A stretch of DNA of 64,000 bases from Bacteroidales bacterium (GTDB lineage: Bacteria; Bacteroidota; Bacteroidia; Bacteroidales; UBA1402): NCBI GenBank assembly GCA_017464285.1, contig JAFUDT010000006.1, forward strand, positions 1 through 64,000. Reading direction: 5' to 3'. Below the pieces are notes generated by a model. The model worked only from the letters and a program-made list of their open reading frames with translations. It ran no database searches and was not told where the DNA came from. The position numbers were made by a program, and so were the translations under genes. How positions within the stretch are numbered: position 1 is the stretch's first letter; the number at the start of each line of letters is the position of its first letter. Shown here piece by piece: positions 18,189-27,523 of this stretch.

Positions 18189-19496
18189 ATGAGGCGCAGC
18201 TATGGCCTATATGAATTCAATGCCCTGATACGGGACCGGCTGGAGGAGGCTTTCCCGCAGAGCTGTTGGGTCAGGGCCGAAATAGGAGAATGCAAGTCCG
18301 GCAGTTCAGGGCATTGCTATATGGAGCTGATAGAAAAGGGCAGCGGAGACAACCTGATTGCCCGCATGCGGGCGGTCATCTGGGCCAATGTCTGGTTCCC
18401 GCTCAGCCTGCAGTTCGAAGAGGCGACAGGCGGTCCGCTGGCTGTCGGACAAAAGATACTGGCCGAGGTACATGTCAATTTCCATGAGCTTTATGGTCTT
18501 TCCTTGACAATAACGGACATAGATCCGGACTATACTTTGGGTGAGTGGGCCCGTCGCCGTCAGGAAATCCTCCGGCGCCTGCAGGCGGACGGTGTCCTGG
18601 ACATGAACCGGGAACTGCCCGAACCGCAGATTCCTCAGCGACTGGCAATAATATCTTCGGAAAACGCTGCCGGTTATGAAGATTTCGTGCATCAGCTTTC
18701 AGCCACAGGCTATGCTTTCTACCTGAAGCTTTTTCCGGCTATTGTGCAGGGGAATCAGGCGGAAGCCTCCATATTAGGAGCGCTGGACAGGATTGTGGAA
18801 CATGCGGAGATGTTTGACATGGTAGTGCTGATACGCGGTGGGGGAGCTTCGGCCGACCTCTCCTGTTTCGACAGTTACGAGCTCTGTTCGGCCTTGGCCC
18901 AGTTCCCCTTGCCGGTGTTGGTCGGAGTCGGTCATGAGCGGGACAAATCGGTGGCCGATAGCGTGGCTTATGTTTCGGTCAAGACTCCTACGGCAGCTGC
19001 CGCCTGGCTTATCGATCGCATGACCGACCGCCTGGCTCTCATTCGCGAGCGTACGCTCATGCTGGAGACGCTGGCCGGAAAAAAAAGCCAGCAGGCAGAC
19101 AGGCAGCTGCGACTTGTCTTGGAGCGTTGCCGGAGATCCGGAGATGATTTATGCCAGAGGGAACAGCTCAGACTGCAGGCCGCCGGCCTTCACTTGCAAA
19201 AGTCGACCCAGGCGAAGACAGTCGCCGACAAGAGACGGCTGGACTCGTTTGCAATTGATTTGAGACGGGTAAGCCGGCAGCTTCTGGAAAAGTTCGGGCA
19301 TTGTCTGGACCTGACCGAAAAGGATATAGAAGCGGTTTCACCCCACCGCCAGTTAAGGAGGGGCTATTCAATGACCCTTTACAAAGGTCGTCTGCTGCGC
19401 TCGGTCAAAGACCTGCCTGCCGGCAGTGTGCTGGAGACCCGTCTCGCGGACGGAGTAGTGATATCAAAAACCATAGATGATGAAAACGACGTATAA
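18189..19496 (+). CDS. xseA: Exodeoxyribonuclease VII large subunit
   Basis: 435 residues. The OB-fold N-terminal domain (about 1-100) is followed by the ExoVII catalytic domain with VVLIRGGGASADLSCFDSY and VGVGHERDKSVAD, then a long coiled-coil region and the C-terminal RRGYSMTLYKG segment. ExoVII degrades single-stranded DNA from both ends. It overlaps xseB by 20 bp. Confidence 0.96.
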   Translation: MRRSYGLYEFNALIRDRLEEAFPQSCWVRAEIGECKSGSSGHCYMELIEKGSGDNLIARMRAVIWANVWFPLSLQFEEATGGPLAVGQKILAEVHVNFHELYGLSLTITDIDPDYTLGEWARRRQEILRRLQADGVLDMNRELPEPQIPQRLAIISSENAAGYEDFVHQLSATGYAFYLKLFPAIVQGNQAEASILGALDRIVEHAEMFDMVVLIRGGGASADLSCFDSYELCSALAQFPLPVLVGVGHERDKSVADSVAYVSVKTPTAAAAWLIDRMTDRLALIRERTLMLETLAGKKSQQADRQLRLVLERCRRSGDDLCQREQLRLQAAGLHLQKSTQAKTVADKRRLDSFAIDLRRVSRQLLEKFGHCLDLTEKDIEAVSPHRQLRRGYSMTLYKGRLLRSVKDLPAGSVLETRLADGVVISKTIDDENDV

Positions 19497-19668
19497 GGCA
19501 GCCATGGAGGAACTTGAAGGAATCCTCAAGTCGATAGAGAACGGGGAAACCGGTGTGGACGACATGCTTCGGAAAGTTGACCGGGCCGTGGAACTGATTC
19601 GTTACTGCCGTCAGAAACTGACGCAGACAGACGAGAGCCTGCAAAAGCTGTTTGACGAACTGAATTGA
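19477..19668 (+). CDS. xseB: Exodeoxyribonuclease VII small subunit
   Basis: 63 residues, helical, with the family pattern: AMEELEGILKSIENGE at the start, then DMLRKVDRAVELIRYCRQKL. Several copies wrap the large subunit. It starts inside the end of xseA. ATG 19477 or the adjacent ATG 19480 could serve as the start. Confidence 0.93.
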   Translation: MMKTTYKAAMEELEGILKSIENGETGVDDMLRKVDRAVELIRYCRQKLTQTDESLQKLFDELN

Positions 19669-19717
19669 ACAAGCGCAGGTGATAATACCTGTGTAACAGA
19701 ATAATTATAAAATTGTT

Positions 19718-20788
19718 ATGAAAAAAGTAGTGATGATGCTGACAGCCGCCTGTCTGATACTGACAGGCTGCCAGAAGGAAGAACCGGTCAGAAATGTGAT
19801 TTTCATGATTGGTGACGGTATGGGGTTGAACCAGGCGTATGCCGGAGCATGGGCCAAGGGCAGACCTCTGGAGATGATGGCTTCGACAACGGCCTTTGCT
19901 TTGCAGGAGACCTGGTCGGACGATAATAAGGTGACAGACTCTGCCGCCAGTGGAACAGCCATGGCCTGCGGCGTGAAAACGTATAACTATGCAATCGGCC
20001 TGAACCGTGACAGCCTGCCGGTCGAGTCCATCCTGGAACAGTCCGCCCGCAACGGCAAAGCCACCGGTATTGTGGTGACCTGTGCCATGACTCACGCTAC
20101 TCCCGCCTCCTATGTGGCACATCAGAAAAACCGCAGTATGGCAGAAGAAATTGCCGTAGATTTTGTCCGCAATACGCCTGATGTCATCATCGGCGGCGGC
20201 CGTAAGCATTTCGAACAGCGCAAGGACAGTCTGAACATGAGTGACAGTCTTAGAGCCAAAGGCTATGATGTGGTCTATACCCTGGAAGACGCCATCCAGT
20301 CTCCTTCGGAACTCTTGGCCGCTTTCTGTGCCGATGACAAACTTCCTACCGTAGTGGACGGACGCGGCGACTTTTTGCCCAAGGCAACGGCTTTGGCTAT
20401 CAAAAAACTGAACAAGGAAAAGAAAGGGTTTTTCCTGATGGTGGAGGGGTCCCAGATCGACATGCGCTGCCATTCCAACGATATGGTGGGAGAAATCGGC
20501 GAAGTGCTTGATTTTGACGAGGCTGTGGCAGTAGCCCTTGAATTTGCCAAAAAGGACAAACATACCCTGGTGGTCATTACAGCCGATCATGAAACCGGCG
20601 GTCTGGCTATTCTGCAGAAGACTCCTTATGAAAGTGCCGAGAGATTCAGACATAAATTTACCACCACGGGACATACGGGAGTGCCCGTGCCGGTCTATGC
20701 TTATGGCCCAGGTTCCGAGAATTATGAAGGTCTCATGCAAAACTCTGACCACAAGGATATTATCTCCCGACTCATGCGATTGAAGTAA
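19718..20788 (+). CDS. Alkaline phosphatase, lipoprotein
   Basis: 356 residues. Lipobox LTGC with Cys18 predicts a lipid-anchored envelope enzyme. Metal and catalytic motifs of the alkaline phosphatase family are present: MIGDGMG at 30-36, the nucleophile Ser75 in DSAASGTA, the HATPASYVAH segment, EGSQID, ADHETGG and a late TTGHTG His. It releases inorganic phosphate from phosphomonoesters in the envelope. It is shorter than E. coli PhoA and lacks its inserts. A small hairpin (CAGGT/ACCTG) lies at 19676-19692 ahead of it. Confidence 0.93.
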   Translation: MKKVVMMLTAACLILTGCQKEEPVRNVIFMIGDGMGLNQAYAGAWAKGRPLEMMASTTAFALQETWSDDNKVTDSAASGTAMACGVKTYNYAIGLNRDSLPVESILEQSARNGKATGIVVTCAMTHATPASYVAHQKNRSMAEEIAVDFVRNTPDVIIGGGRKHFEQRKDSLNMSDSLRAKGYDVVYTLEDAIQSPSELLAAFCADDKLPTVVDGRGDFLPKATALAIKKLNKEKKGFFLMVEGSQIDMRCHSNDMVGEIGEVLDFDEAVAVALEFAKKDKHTLVVITADHETGGLAILQKTPYESAERFRHKFTTTGHTGVPVPVYAYGPGSENYEGLMQNSDHKDIISRLMRLK

Positions 20789-20800
20789 GGACGGACGACA

Positions 20801-21511
20801 ATGAAAAAGTACGCATTGATCATGGCCGGAGGCAGCGGAACGAGAATGGCTGCCGATATGCCGAAGCAGTTTCTGCCCTTGGCCGGCCGGCCTGTATTGA
20901 TGCGTACGCTTGAGGTCTTCTACCAGTACGATCCGGCCTTGTGCCTGGTGATGGTGTTGCCGGCGGCTCATCTCATCTTTTGGAAGCAACTGTGCCGGCA
21001 ATGGAGTTTTGATGTCCCTCACCATGTCGTCGAGGGTGGCAGAGAACGCTTTTTCTCTGTCAAGAACGGACTGCTAAAGATACAGCAGCTGCGTTGTGCC
21101 GCCCAGCAGCCCCCGAAGGCGGGCCGGGATGACTTGGTGGCCGTTCATGATGCAGTACGTCCTTTAATCAATGTGGACTTTGTCGGGCGCTGTTATGAGG
21201 CAGCCAGCCGCTATGGCTCCATTGTCCCGGTGCTGCCCATGACGGAAAGCGTCAGGCGGGTGGCCGCCAATGGTGAAAGCCAGGCCGAAGACCGTCATGG
21301 CTTTTTCCGGGTGCAGACGCCGCAGGTTTTTCGTGCCGATGTACTGTGGAATGCCTATCAGCAGGATTATCGCCCCGAGTTCACCGACGATGCTTCTGTG
21401 GTGGAGGCCTCAGGTGAACGGGTATACGTGGTGAACGGCCTGAGGGAGAATCTGAAAATAACTATGCCCGAAGACATGGTTCTGGCAGAGTACTGGTTAA
21501 AGGGCAAGTGA
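20801..21511 (+). CDS. ispD: 2-C-methyl-D-erythritol 4-phosphate cytidylyltransferase
   Basis: 236 residues. IspD makes CDP-methylerythritol in the non-mevalonate isoprenoid pathway. The CTP-binding N-terminus MAGGSGTRM with the following KQFLPL, the VHDAVRPLI motif and the RVQTPQVF segment are all present. The stop overlaps the recG start (TGATG). Confidence 0.96.
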   Translation: MKKYALIMAGGSGTRMAADMPKQFLPLAGRPVLMRTLEVFYQYDPALCLVMVLPAAHLIFWKQLCRQWSFDVPHHVVEGGRERFFSVKNGLLKIQQLRCAAQQPPKAGRDDLVAVHDAVRPLINVDFVGRCYEAASRYGSIVPVLPMTESVRRVAANGESQAEDRHGFFRVQTPQVFRADVLWNAYQQDYRPEFTDDASVVEASGERVYVVNGLRENLKITMPEDMVLAEYWLKGK

Positions 21512-23607
21512 TGGACCTGTCGCAGGAACTGACATATCTGAAAGGAGTCGGCCCGTCCAGAGCCGACATCCTGGCCAAGGAGCTTCAGATCACCTGCCAG
21601 GAAGACCTGCTGTATTATTTCCCCTATAAATATATCGACCGTAGTCGTATTTTCAAAATCTCGGAACTGACGGCCGGTATGCCTTATATTCAGATATGCG
21701 GACGCATAGTCGCATTCCAGCAGGTGGGTGAAGGGCGTGCCAAGCGATTGACAGCCAAGTTTTCCGACGATACCGGATCCGTCGAGCTGGTCTGGTTCAA
21801 GGGAGGGAAATACATAGAGCAGCGCTACAAGGTGGACGAACCCTACTTGGTTTTCGGCAAGCCGGCCCAATACGGCAATCAGATCAGTATTGCACATCCT
21901 GACCTGGATGTGGCCAACGAACGCAATCTCAAGATTCTGACAGGGGGATTGCAGGCTTACTACAATACCACTGAGAAGATGAAAAACAGCTATCTCAACA
22001 GCCGGGCCCTGCAGAAAATCATGGTTTCACTCTTCCAGAGTATCAACTCTCCCTTACCCGAAACCCTGCCCGACTGGCTGATAGGACGTCTGCATCTCAA
22101 ACCCTTGAATGAGGCCCTGCGCCAGGTCCACTTTCCGACCGATGCTGTCGCCCTGCGCGATGCCCGTTACAGACTCAAGCTGGAGGAACTGCTGTTCTTG
22201 CAACTGCAGATTCTTCGTTTCGCCAACGAACGCAACCGTAAGTTGCGTGGTTATCCTTTCCGTATCATCGGAGAGAACTTCAACAATTTTTATCGCCATC
22301 GACTTCCCTTCAGTCTGACAGGGGCTCAGAAGCGGGTATTGAAGGAAATCCGTGCCAATGTGGCCGGCGAAGTGCAGATGAACCGGCTTATACAGGGGGA
22401 TGTTGGCAGCGGAAAGACATTGGTGGCGCTGATGTCGATGCTGATGGCAGTCGATAACGGTTACCAGGCTTGCCTGATGGCTCCCACGGAGATTTTGGCC
22501 AATCAGCATTACGACAATATCCGCCGCCTGCTGGGCGACTTGCCAGTCCGTGTGGCACTGCTTACCGGTTCGACCAAAAAGAAAGACCGGGTCCCCATGC
22601 ACGAGGATCTGCGCAACGGACAGTTACACCTGCTGATCGGCACTCATGCCCTGATTGAGGATGAGGTTCAGTTCAAGTGCCTGGGGCTGGTTGTCATTGA
22701 CGAGCAGCACCGCTTCGGGGTGGTGCAGCGTTCACGGCTCTGGACCAAAAGCGAACGGGCTCCGCACGTGTTGGTCATGACTGCCACACCGATTCCCAGG
22801 ACACTGGCCATGACGCTGTATGGCGATTTGGATGTCTCGGTCATAGACGAACTGCCTCCGGGACGCAAACCTATCCAGACGATTCATCGTTACGACAACC
22901 AGCTTGCGGACCTGTACCGTTTCATGCACCGTTCTTTGCAGGAAGGCCGGCAGATATATGTCGTTTATCCACTGATAGAAGAGTCTGAGCGCTCCGATTA
23001 CAAGAACCTGCTGGACGGATACGAGCATATCCGCTCGGTCTTCTCCGAAGTGGAGGTGGGAATGGTGCACGGCAAAATGAAGCCGGCCGAGAAGGAGGAA
23101 CAGATGCAGCGTTTTGTCCGGGGAGAGACACGTATTCTGGTGGCCACTACGGTCATCGAGGTCGGCGTTGACGTTCCCAATGCCTCCATTATCGTCATTC
23201 AGAATGCCGAACGTTTCGGCTTGTCACAGCTGCACCAGCTAAGGGGAAGGGTAGGCCGCGGAGCCGACCAGTCGTACTGCGTACTGCTCACTTCCTACAA
23301 GCTGTCGCAGGACGGCCGCAAGCGCATTGACATCATGACGTCGAGCAACGACGGATTCGAGATTTCTGAGGCCGATTTGAAAATGCGTGGTCCCGGCGAC
23401 ATCGAGGGAGTCCAGCAGAGCGGCATGCCTTTCGACTTGAAAATCGCAGACCTGGCCCGTGACGGTCAGCTCATAGAGTATGCGCGCCGGCTGGCCCAGG
23501 AGATTCTAAAAGAAGATCCCGACCTGGAGACTCCCGGAAATGTGCTGTTGAAAAACGGGCTGAAAAAACGCTACGGGAAGAGAATAAACTGGGGTGTAAT
23601 CAGTTAA
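21511..23607 (+). CDS. recG: ATP-dependent DNA helicase RecG
   Basis: 698 residues from ATG 21511, which overlaps the ispD stop. A GTG at 21508 is also in frame but less likely. The wedge/OB domain occupies the first third. Helicase motifs follow: Walker A GDVGSGKT, DEQH (VVIDEQHRFG), MTATPIPRTLAMTLYG, and QLRGRVGRG. RecG regresses stalled forks and processes recombination intermediates. Confidence 0.97.
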   Translation: MDLSQELTYLKGVGPSRADILAKELQITCQEDLLYYFPYKYIDRSRIFKISELTAGMPYIQICGRIVAFQQVGEGRAKRLTAKFSDDTGSVELVWFKGGKYIEQRYKVDEPYLVFGKPAQYGNQISIAHPDLDVANERNLKILTGGLQAYYNTTEKMKNSYLNSRALQKIMVSLFQSINSPLPETLPDWLIGRLHLKPLNEALRQVHFPTDAVALRDARYRLKLEELLFLQLQILRFANERNRKLRGYPFRIIGENFNNFYRHRLPFSLTGAQKRVLKEIRANVAGEVQMNRLIQGDVGSGKTLVALMSMLMAVDNGYQACLMAPTEILANQHYDNIRRLLGDLPVRVALLTGSTKKKDRVPMHEDLRNGQLHLLIGTHALIEDEVQFKCLGLVVIDEQHRFGVVQRSRLWTKSERAPHVLVMTATPIPRTLAMTLYGDLDVSVIDELPPGRKPIQTIHRYDNQLADLYRFMHRSLQEGRQIYVVYPLIEESERSDYKNLLDGYEHIRSVFSEVEVGMVHGKMKPAEKEEQMQRFVRGETRILVATTVIEVGVDVPNASIIVIQNAERFGLSQLHQLRGRVGRGADQSYCVLLTSYKLSQDGRKRIDIMTSSNDGFEISEADLKMRGPGDIEGVQQSGMPFDLKIADLARDGQLIEYARRLAQEILKEDPDLETPGNVLLKNGLKKRYGKRINWGVIS

Positions 23608-23614
23608 TAGTCGT

Positions 23615-24829
23615 ATGAAACTCTCAGTTATCATCGTCAATTACAATGTCCGCTGTTTTCTGCAGCAATGCCTCGACTCGGTCTTGAAGGCCCTGCGGGG
23701 GATAGACAGCGAAGTCTTTGTGGTGGACAACAATTCTTCGGACGATTCTCTGTCTATGATTTCAGAACGTTATCCGCAGATTCGGCTGCTGGCCAATCGG
23801 ACCAATCCGGGCTTTGCCAAAGCCAACAACCAGGCAATAGAATGTTCTCAGGGAGAGTATGTTTTGCTGCTCAATCCCGACACTCTGGTCAGCGAAGACG
23901 CCTTGAGTCTGGCACTGGACTATATGGATGGGCATCCGCTTTGTGGAGGCCTGGGAGTGAAAATGACCGACGGGCACGGTTGTTTCCTGCGTGAGTCCAA
24001 GCGGGGGATGCCGACCCCGGCAGTCTCTTTTTTCAAGGCCTTCGGCCTGTCCGCCCTGTTCCCCCATTCTCGGCTCTTTGGCCGGTATCACCTGGGTTTT
24101 CTCGATGAAAACGAAATACATCAGGTAGATGTCCTGGCAGGTGCTTTCATGATGATGCGCCGCTCGGCTCTTGATAAGGTGGGGCTGCTGGACGAGACTT
24201 TTTTCATGTACGGCGAAGACATCGACCTGTCCTGCCGTTTGGTGCAGGGCGGATATACAAATGTCTATTTTCCGCCGGCCCGTATTCTCCACTACAAGGG
24301 AGAGAGCACTAAGAAAGGCAGTCTGGACTATCTGAGGGTGTTTTATCATGCCATGATCATTTTTGCTCGTAAGCATTATCACGGCTCTTTTCTGTGGCTT
24401 TATCAGGCCATTATCCGAGTGGCTGTTTCCCTGCGAGCCGGCATGTCGCTTATCTGGGTTTTTCTGCACAAATGCTATTGGAGGGTACTCCTGTCGGTAC
24501 GCCGTCTGTTTTCATGGACTCGGTCGAGGACCTGCCTGCTGATCGGTCCGGAAGCCGACCGCAGTGTGATGGAGCGGGTCCTGGATCTGGCTCTCGGACG
24601 ACAGGGAGGCCGCCGCAGTGCCACCTGCTGGGCCCCTGACATTGCAGCGGCAGACGCTCTGCTGCGGCAGCATGAAATAGACGAAATTGTCTTTTCTGAC
24701 CATTTGGACAATTACAAAGAATTGATACTCTGCATGGAACGATATGCTTCCCGCCGGCGGGAATTCAAAATCGTTCATATAGACGATAAATACCTGGTCG
24801 GCAGCAATCTGGTGCTGATTTTTGATTGA
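23615..24829 (+). CDS. Family 2 glycosyltransferase (rhamnosyltransferase-like) with extra C-terminal domain
   Basis: 404 residues. The GT2 domain (about 1-270) has VIIVNYNVRCFLQQCLDSV, the NPD nucleotide/metal motif in LLLNPDTLVS and the FFMYGEDIDLSCRL acceptor-loop motif. A positively charged, partly hydrophobic stretch (about 270-305) may attach it to the membrane. The last 100 residues look like a Rossmann-type segment such as the regulatory domains of polyprenyl-phosphate sugar transferases (includes HEIDEIVFSD and HIDDKYLVGSN). It probably acts in cell-surface polysaccharide assembly. Donor and acceptor unknown. Confidence 0.85.
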   Translation: MKLSVIIVNYNVRCFLQQCLDSVLKALRGIDSEVFVVDNNSSDDSLSMISERYPQIRLLANRTNPGFAKANNQAIECSQGEYVLLLNPDTLVSEDALSLALDYMDGHPLCGGLGVKMTDGHGCFLRESKRGMPTPAVSFFKAFGLSALFPHSRLFGRYHLGFLDENEIHQVDVLAGAFMMMRRSALDKVGLLDETFFMYGEDIDLSCRLVQGGYTNVYFPPARILHYKGESTKKGSLDYLRVFYHAMIIFARKHYHGSFLWLYQAIIRVAVSLRAGMSLIWVFLHKCYWRVLLSVRRLFSWTRSRTCLLIGPEADRSVMERVLDLALGRQGGRRSATCWAPDIAAADALLRQHEIDEIVFSDHLDNYKELILCMERYASRRREFKIVHIDDKYLVGSNLVLIFD

Positions 24830-24855
24830 AATGTAGAAACAAACTCGTATCTTCG
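24825..24855 (+). promoter_or_regulatory. Promoter of the DUF1599 gene
   Basis: ATTG 24825-24828, a 19-nt spacer and TATCTTCG 24848-24855. It overlaps the end of the glycosyltransferase gene and lies about 15 nt before the ATG. Confidence 0.55.
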
Positions 24856-24870
24856 CGGAAAAAACCAGCC

Positions 24871-25407
24871 ATGCCCAATACCAATGAGCAATTTGATGCA
24901 GTCATTGCCGAGTGTCGCAGTGTATTTGCCAATAAATTAAAGGATTATGGTCCTTCGTGGCGTGTCTTTCGTCCCGAGTCCGTTACCGATCAGCTTTTCA
25001 TCAAGGCCAAGCGTATCCGAAGTATTGAAGAGAAAGGCGAGACCAAAGTCGGTGAAGGCATTTACCCGGAGTTCATGGCCATAGTCAATTACGCTGTCAT
25101 CGGGCTTATACAGTTGGACAAGGGCTACTCCGACACTATTGACATGACCGCAGCCGAGGCCTTGCAACTGTACGACGAGAAGACGGCTTTGGCCAGATCT
25201 CTGATGCTCGACAAGAACCATGATTACGACGAGGCATGGCGCGGCATGCGCATCTCGTCCTACACCGACATGATACTGACCAAGCTGAACCGAGTCAAGG
25301 TCATAGAGTCTCATGAAGGCAGCACCCTGATTTCCGAAGGAATCGACGCCAATTATCTGGACATGTTGAATTATGCCATTTTCGGACTGATCCGCTTGAG
25401 TTTCTGA
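24871..25407 (+). CDS. DUF1599 domain protein, internally duplicated
   Basis: 178 residues from ATG 24871. The longer frame from 24826 would start inside the promoter. The protein consists of two similar helical halves. Residues about 12-85 (includes NKLKDYGPSWRVFR and IVNYAVIGLIQL) and about 103-178 (includes DKNHDYDEAWRGMR and MLNYAIFGLIRL) align along their whole length. DUF1599 has no assigned function. An NTP-pyrophosphatase-like role is possible but not shown here. The gene is followed at once by the DoxX gene. Confidence 0.85.
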   Translation: MPNTNEQFDAVIAECRSVFANKLKDYGPSWRVFRPESVTDQLFIKAKRIRSIEEKGETKVGEGIYPEFMAIVNYAVIGLIQLDKGYSDTIDMTAAEALQLYDEKTALARSLMLDKNHDYDEAWRGMRISSYTDMILTKLNRVKVIESHEGSTLISEGIDANYLDMLNYAIFGLIRLSF

Positions 25408-25408
25408 G

Positions 25409-26695
25409 ATGAAGTCGTTCCATAAAACCATGGCATGGATAGCCCGGATACTGCTGGGGGGGACTTTCGTCTTCTCGGGCTTTGTCAAGGCGGTCGATCC
25501 CCTGGGAACCACTTACAAAATACAGGATTATCTGCAGGCGTTCTCATGGAACGTCTTTTATGAATATTCCCTTTTTCTGGCCGTGGCTCTCATCTCTTTT
25601 GAGATGGTTCTCGGTTTCACCTTGCTTTTGGGTTCATGGCAGCGCATTGTGTCGTTTGTGACAGTGGTTTACATGTTGCTCATGACCCTGCTGACACTCT
25701 ATATCGCCCTTCGTAATCCGGTGAGTGACTGTGGCTGTTTCGGCGATGCTGTCGTCCTGAGCAACCGTCAGACTTTCGAAAAAAATGTGGTGCTGCTGAT
25801 CCTTTCGCTGCTTCTGTGGCTCTATCGTGAGCCTCTGTATCATGTCTTCGGCAGTCGTACTTCGGTCTGGGCGCTGCTTCTGGCACTCTGCATCTCGCTT
25901 TTTATCTGCACCTTGTCCTACCGGCACCTGCCCTTGCTGGATTTCCGGCCCTACAAGACTGGCACGCATCTTATTGACAAGATGATTGTTCCTCCTGGAG
26001 CGGCACAGGACTCCGTGGTCACAGAATACATCTACGAGAAGGATGGTCAGCAGCATCGTTTCACCCTGGCCGACTATCCTGCCGGCGACACCGCCTGGCA
26101 TTTCGTCGATCGTCGTGAAAAGGTGATACGCCGGGGCTATGTACCACCCATACACGATTTTGAGATATTGCACCCGGAACGGGGGGATATCACCGAAGAA
26201 ATCCTTTCATTGGAGCGCTACTGCTTCCTTTTCGTAAGTCCTCGGCTGGACAAATCCAACCGCCGTGCTGTCCGGGCCATGCAGGAGGTTCAGGACTATG
26301 CCCTTGTCCACGATTATCCGGTTTATGGGCTGACTGCTTCGCCCTCTGTTCTGGTTGAGGAGTGGAAGTATGAATACGATTTGCTGTTCGACTTTTGTTC
26401 GGTTGATGAAATAACGCTCAAGACGATGATCCGTTCCAATCCCGGGTTGATACTGCTCAAAGACGGCACCATCTACAATAAGTGGGCCTGGCGAGACATC
26501 CCCTCTTTCTCCCGGCTGGTCGATCATCCGCTGTCGGACGAGAACCTTGGCAGAATGCGGGACAGTCGTGACCGCGACAGGGTCGTCAAGCTCATAGCAG
26601 GCGCTCTGCTGCTGTATCTGTTCCTCTACGTTTTCAGAGGAGCATCTCTCATCAATGACTATGTCAAAAGAAAAAAGAATAAACCAACTAATTGA
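25409..26695 (+). CDS. DoxX-like membrane protein, BT_3928 family
   Basis: 428 residues. Four N-terminal membrane helices (about 5-130) carry the DoxX/MauE-like pattern (LLGGTFVFSGFVKAVDPLG; CGCFGD). A further helix lies near 145-165, then a periplasmic segment, a thioredoxin-like soluble part (about 255-370) and a last helix at about 393-410. The family is common in Bacteroidales and has no proven role; a redox or quinone-linked function is inferred. It starts one nucleotide after the DUF1599 stop. Confidence 0.8.
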   Translation: MKSFHKTMAWIARILLGGTFVFSGFVKAVDPLGTTYKIQDYLQAFSWNVFYEYSLFLAVALISFEMVLGFTLLLGSWQRIVSFVTVVYMLLMTLLTLYIALRNPVSDCGCFGDAVVLSNRQTFEKNVVLLILSLLLWLYREPLYHVFGSRTSVWALLLALCISLFICTLSYRHLPLLDFRPYKTGTHLIDKMIVPPGAAQDSVVTEYIYEKDGQQHRFTLADYPAGDTAWHFVDRREKVIRRGYVPPIHDFEILHPERGDITEEILSLERYCFLFVSPRLDKSNRRAVRAMQEVQDYALVHDYPVYGLTASPSVLVEEWKYEYDLLFDFCSVDEITLKTMIRSNPGLILLKDGTIYNKWAWRDIPSFSRLVDHPLSDENLGRMRDSRDRDRVVKLIAGALLLYLFLYVFRGASLINDYVKRKKNKPTN

Positions 26696-26701
26696 TTAAC
26701 A

Positions 26702-27457
26702 ATGAGAAAGAAAATTGTCGCAGGTAACTGGAAAATGAACAAAACCCTGCAGGAAGGCCTGGACCTGGCTAAAGGTCTGGACGAAGTGCTGGCCAAGGAA
26801 AAAGTCAACTGTCAAGTAATCATCGGTACTCCCTTTATCCATCTGGCATCTGTTTGCGCTGCCATTGACACAGCCAAAATCGGTGTTGCAGCCGAGAACT
26901 GTGCCGATCATGTCTCCGGAGCATATACGGGAGAAGTTTCTGCAGCTATGGTTAAATCCACGGGCGCAGACTATGTCATTCTGGGGCATAGCGAACGTCG
27001 TGCCTACTATGGTGAGACCCCCGAAATGCTGAAGACCAAGGTACGTTTGGCCCTGGACAATGGTCTGACCCCCATTTTCTGCATCGGCGAGGTGCTCGAA
27101 GAGCGCAAGGCAGGGAAGCATTTTGAAGTAGTCAAGGCACAGGTCGAAGGTTCGCTGTTCGATCTTTCGGCAGAGGATTTTTCCAAAATCATCCTGGCTT
27201 ACGAACCCGTATGGGCCATCGGTACAGGTGAAACAGCTACTCCCGGACAGGCCGAAGAGATTCATGCCTATATCCGTCAGGTGATTGCCGATAAATACGG
27301 CAAGCAGGTGGCCGATGATTGCTCCATTCTTTATGGTGGCAGCTGCAAGCCGTCGAATGCCAAAGAGCTGTTTGCCAATCCCGATGTGGACGGAGGTCTG
27401 ATTGGTGGTGCATCGCTTAAGGTAGAAGATTTCATGGGCATTGTCCGCGCCTGGTAA
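26702..27457 (+). CDS. tpiA: Triosephosphate isomerase
   Basis: 251 residues, a full TIM barrel. The N-terminal GNWKMN substrate lysine, the catalytic His in ILGHSERR, the catalytic Glu in [11 protein letters not shown] and the phosphate-binding LYGGS and GGLIGGASL are all present. It interconverts dihydroxyacetone phosphate and glyceraldehyde 3-phosphate. It follows the DoxX gene by 6 nt and is followed by a strong hairpin. Confidence 0.98.
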   Translation: MRKKIVAGNWKMNKTLQEGLDLAKGLDEVLAKEKVNCQVIIGTPFIHLASVCAAIDTAKIGVAAENCADHVSGAYTGEVSAAMVKSTGADYVILGHSERRAYYGETPEMLKTKVRLALDNGLTPIFCIGEVLEERKAGKHFEVVKAQVEGSLFDLSAEDFSKIILAYEPVWAIGTGETATPGQAEEIHAYIRQVIADKYGKQVADDCSILYGGSCKPSNAKELFANPDVDGGLIGGASLKVEDFMGIVRAW

Positions 27458-27468
27458 TCCTTCGACCC

Positions 27469-27502
27469 CTCCTCGCCGCCAGGTTCACACGGCGGTGAGG
27501 AG
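27469..27502 (+). terminator. Strong hairpin after tpiA
   Basis: A 12-bp stem (27469-27480 with 27491-27502, one G-T pair) lies 12 nt after the tpiA stop. No continuous T tract follows directly, so it may be a weak terminator or an mRNA 3'-end stabiliser. Confidence 0.5.
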
Positions 27503-27523
27503 CCGGCTTTTGCCGATTTTCTC

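Noticed and set aside
19526..21025. Antisense ORF of 499 codons
   Set aside because: It lies opposite xseB, the phosphatase and ispD, crosses their boundaries and has a random His/Gln-rich composition.
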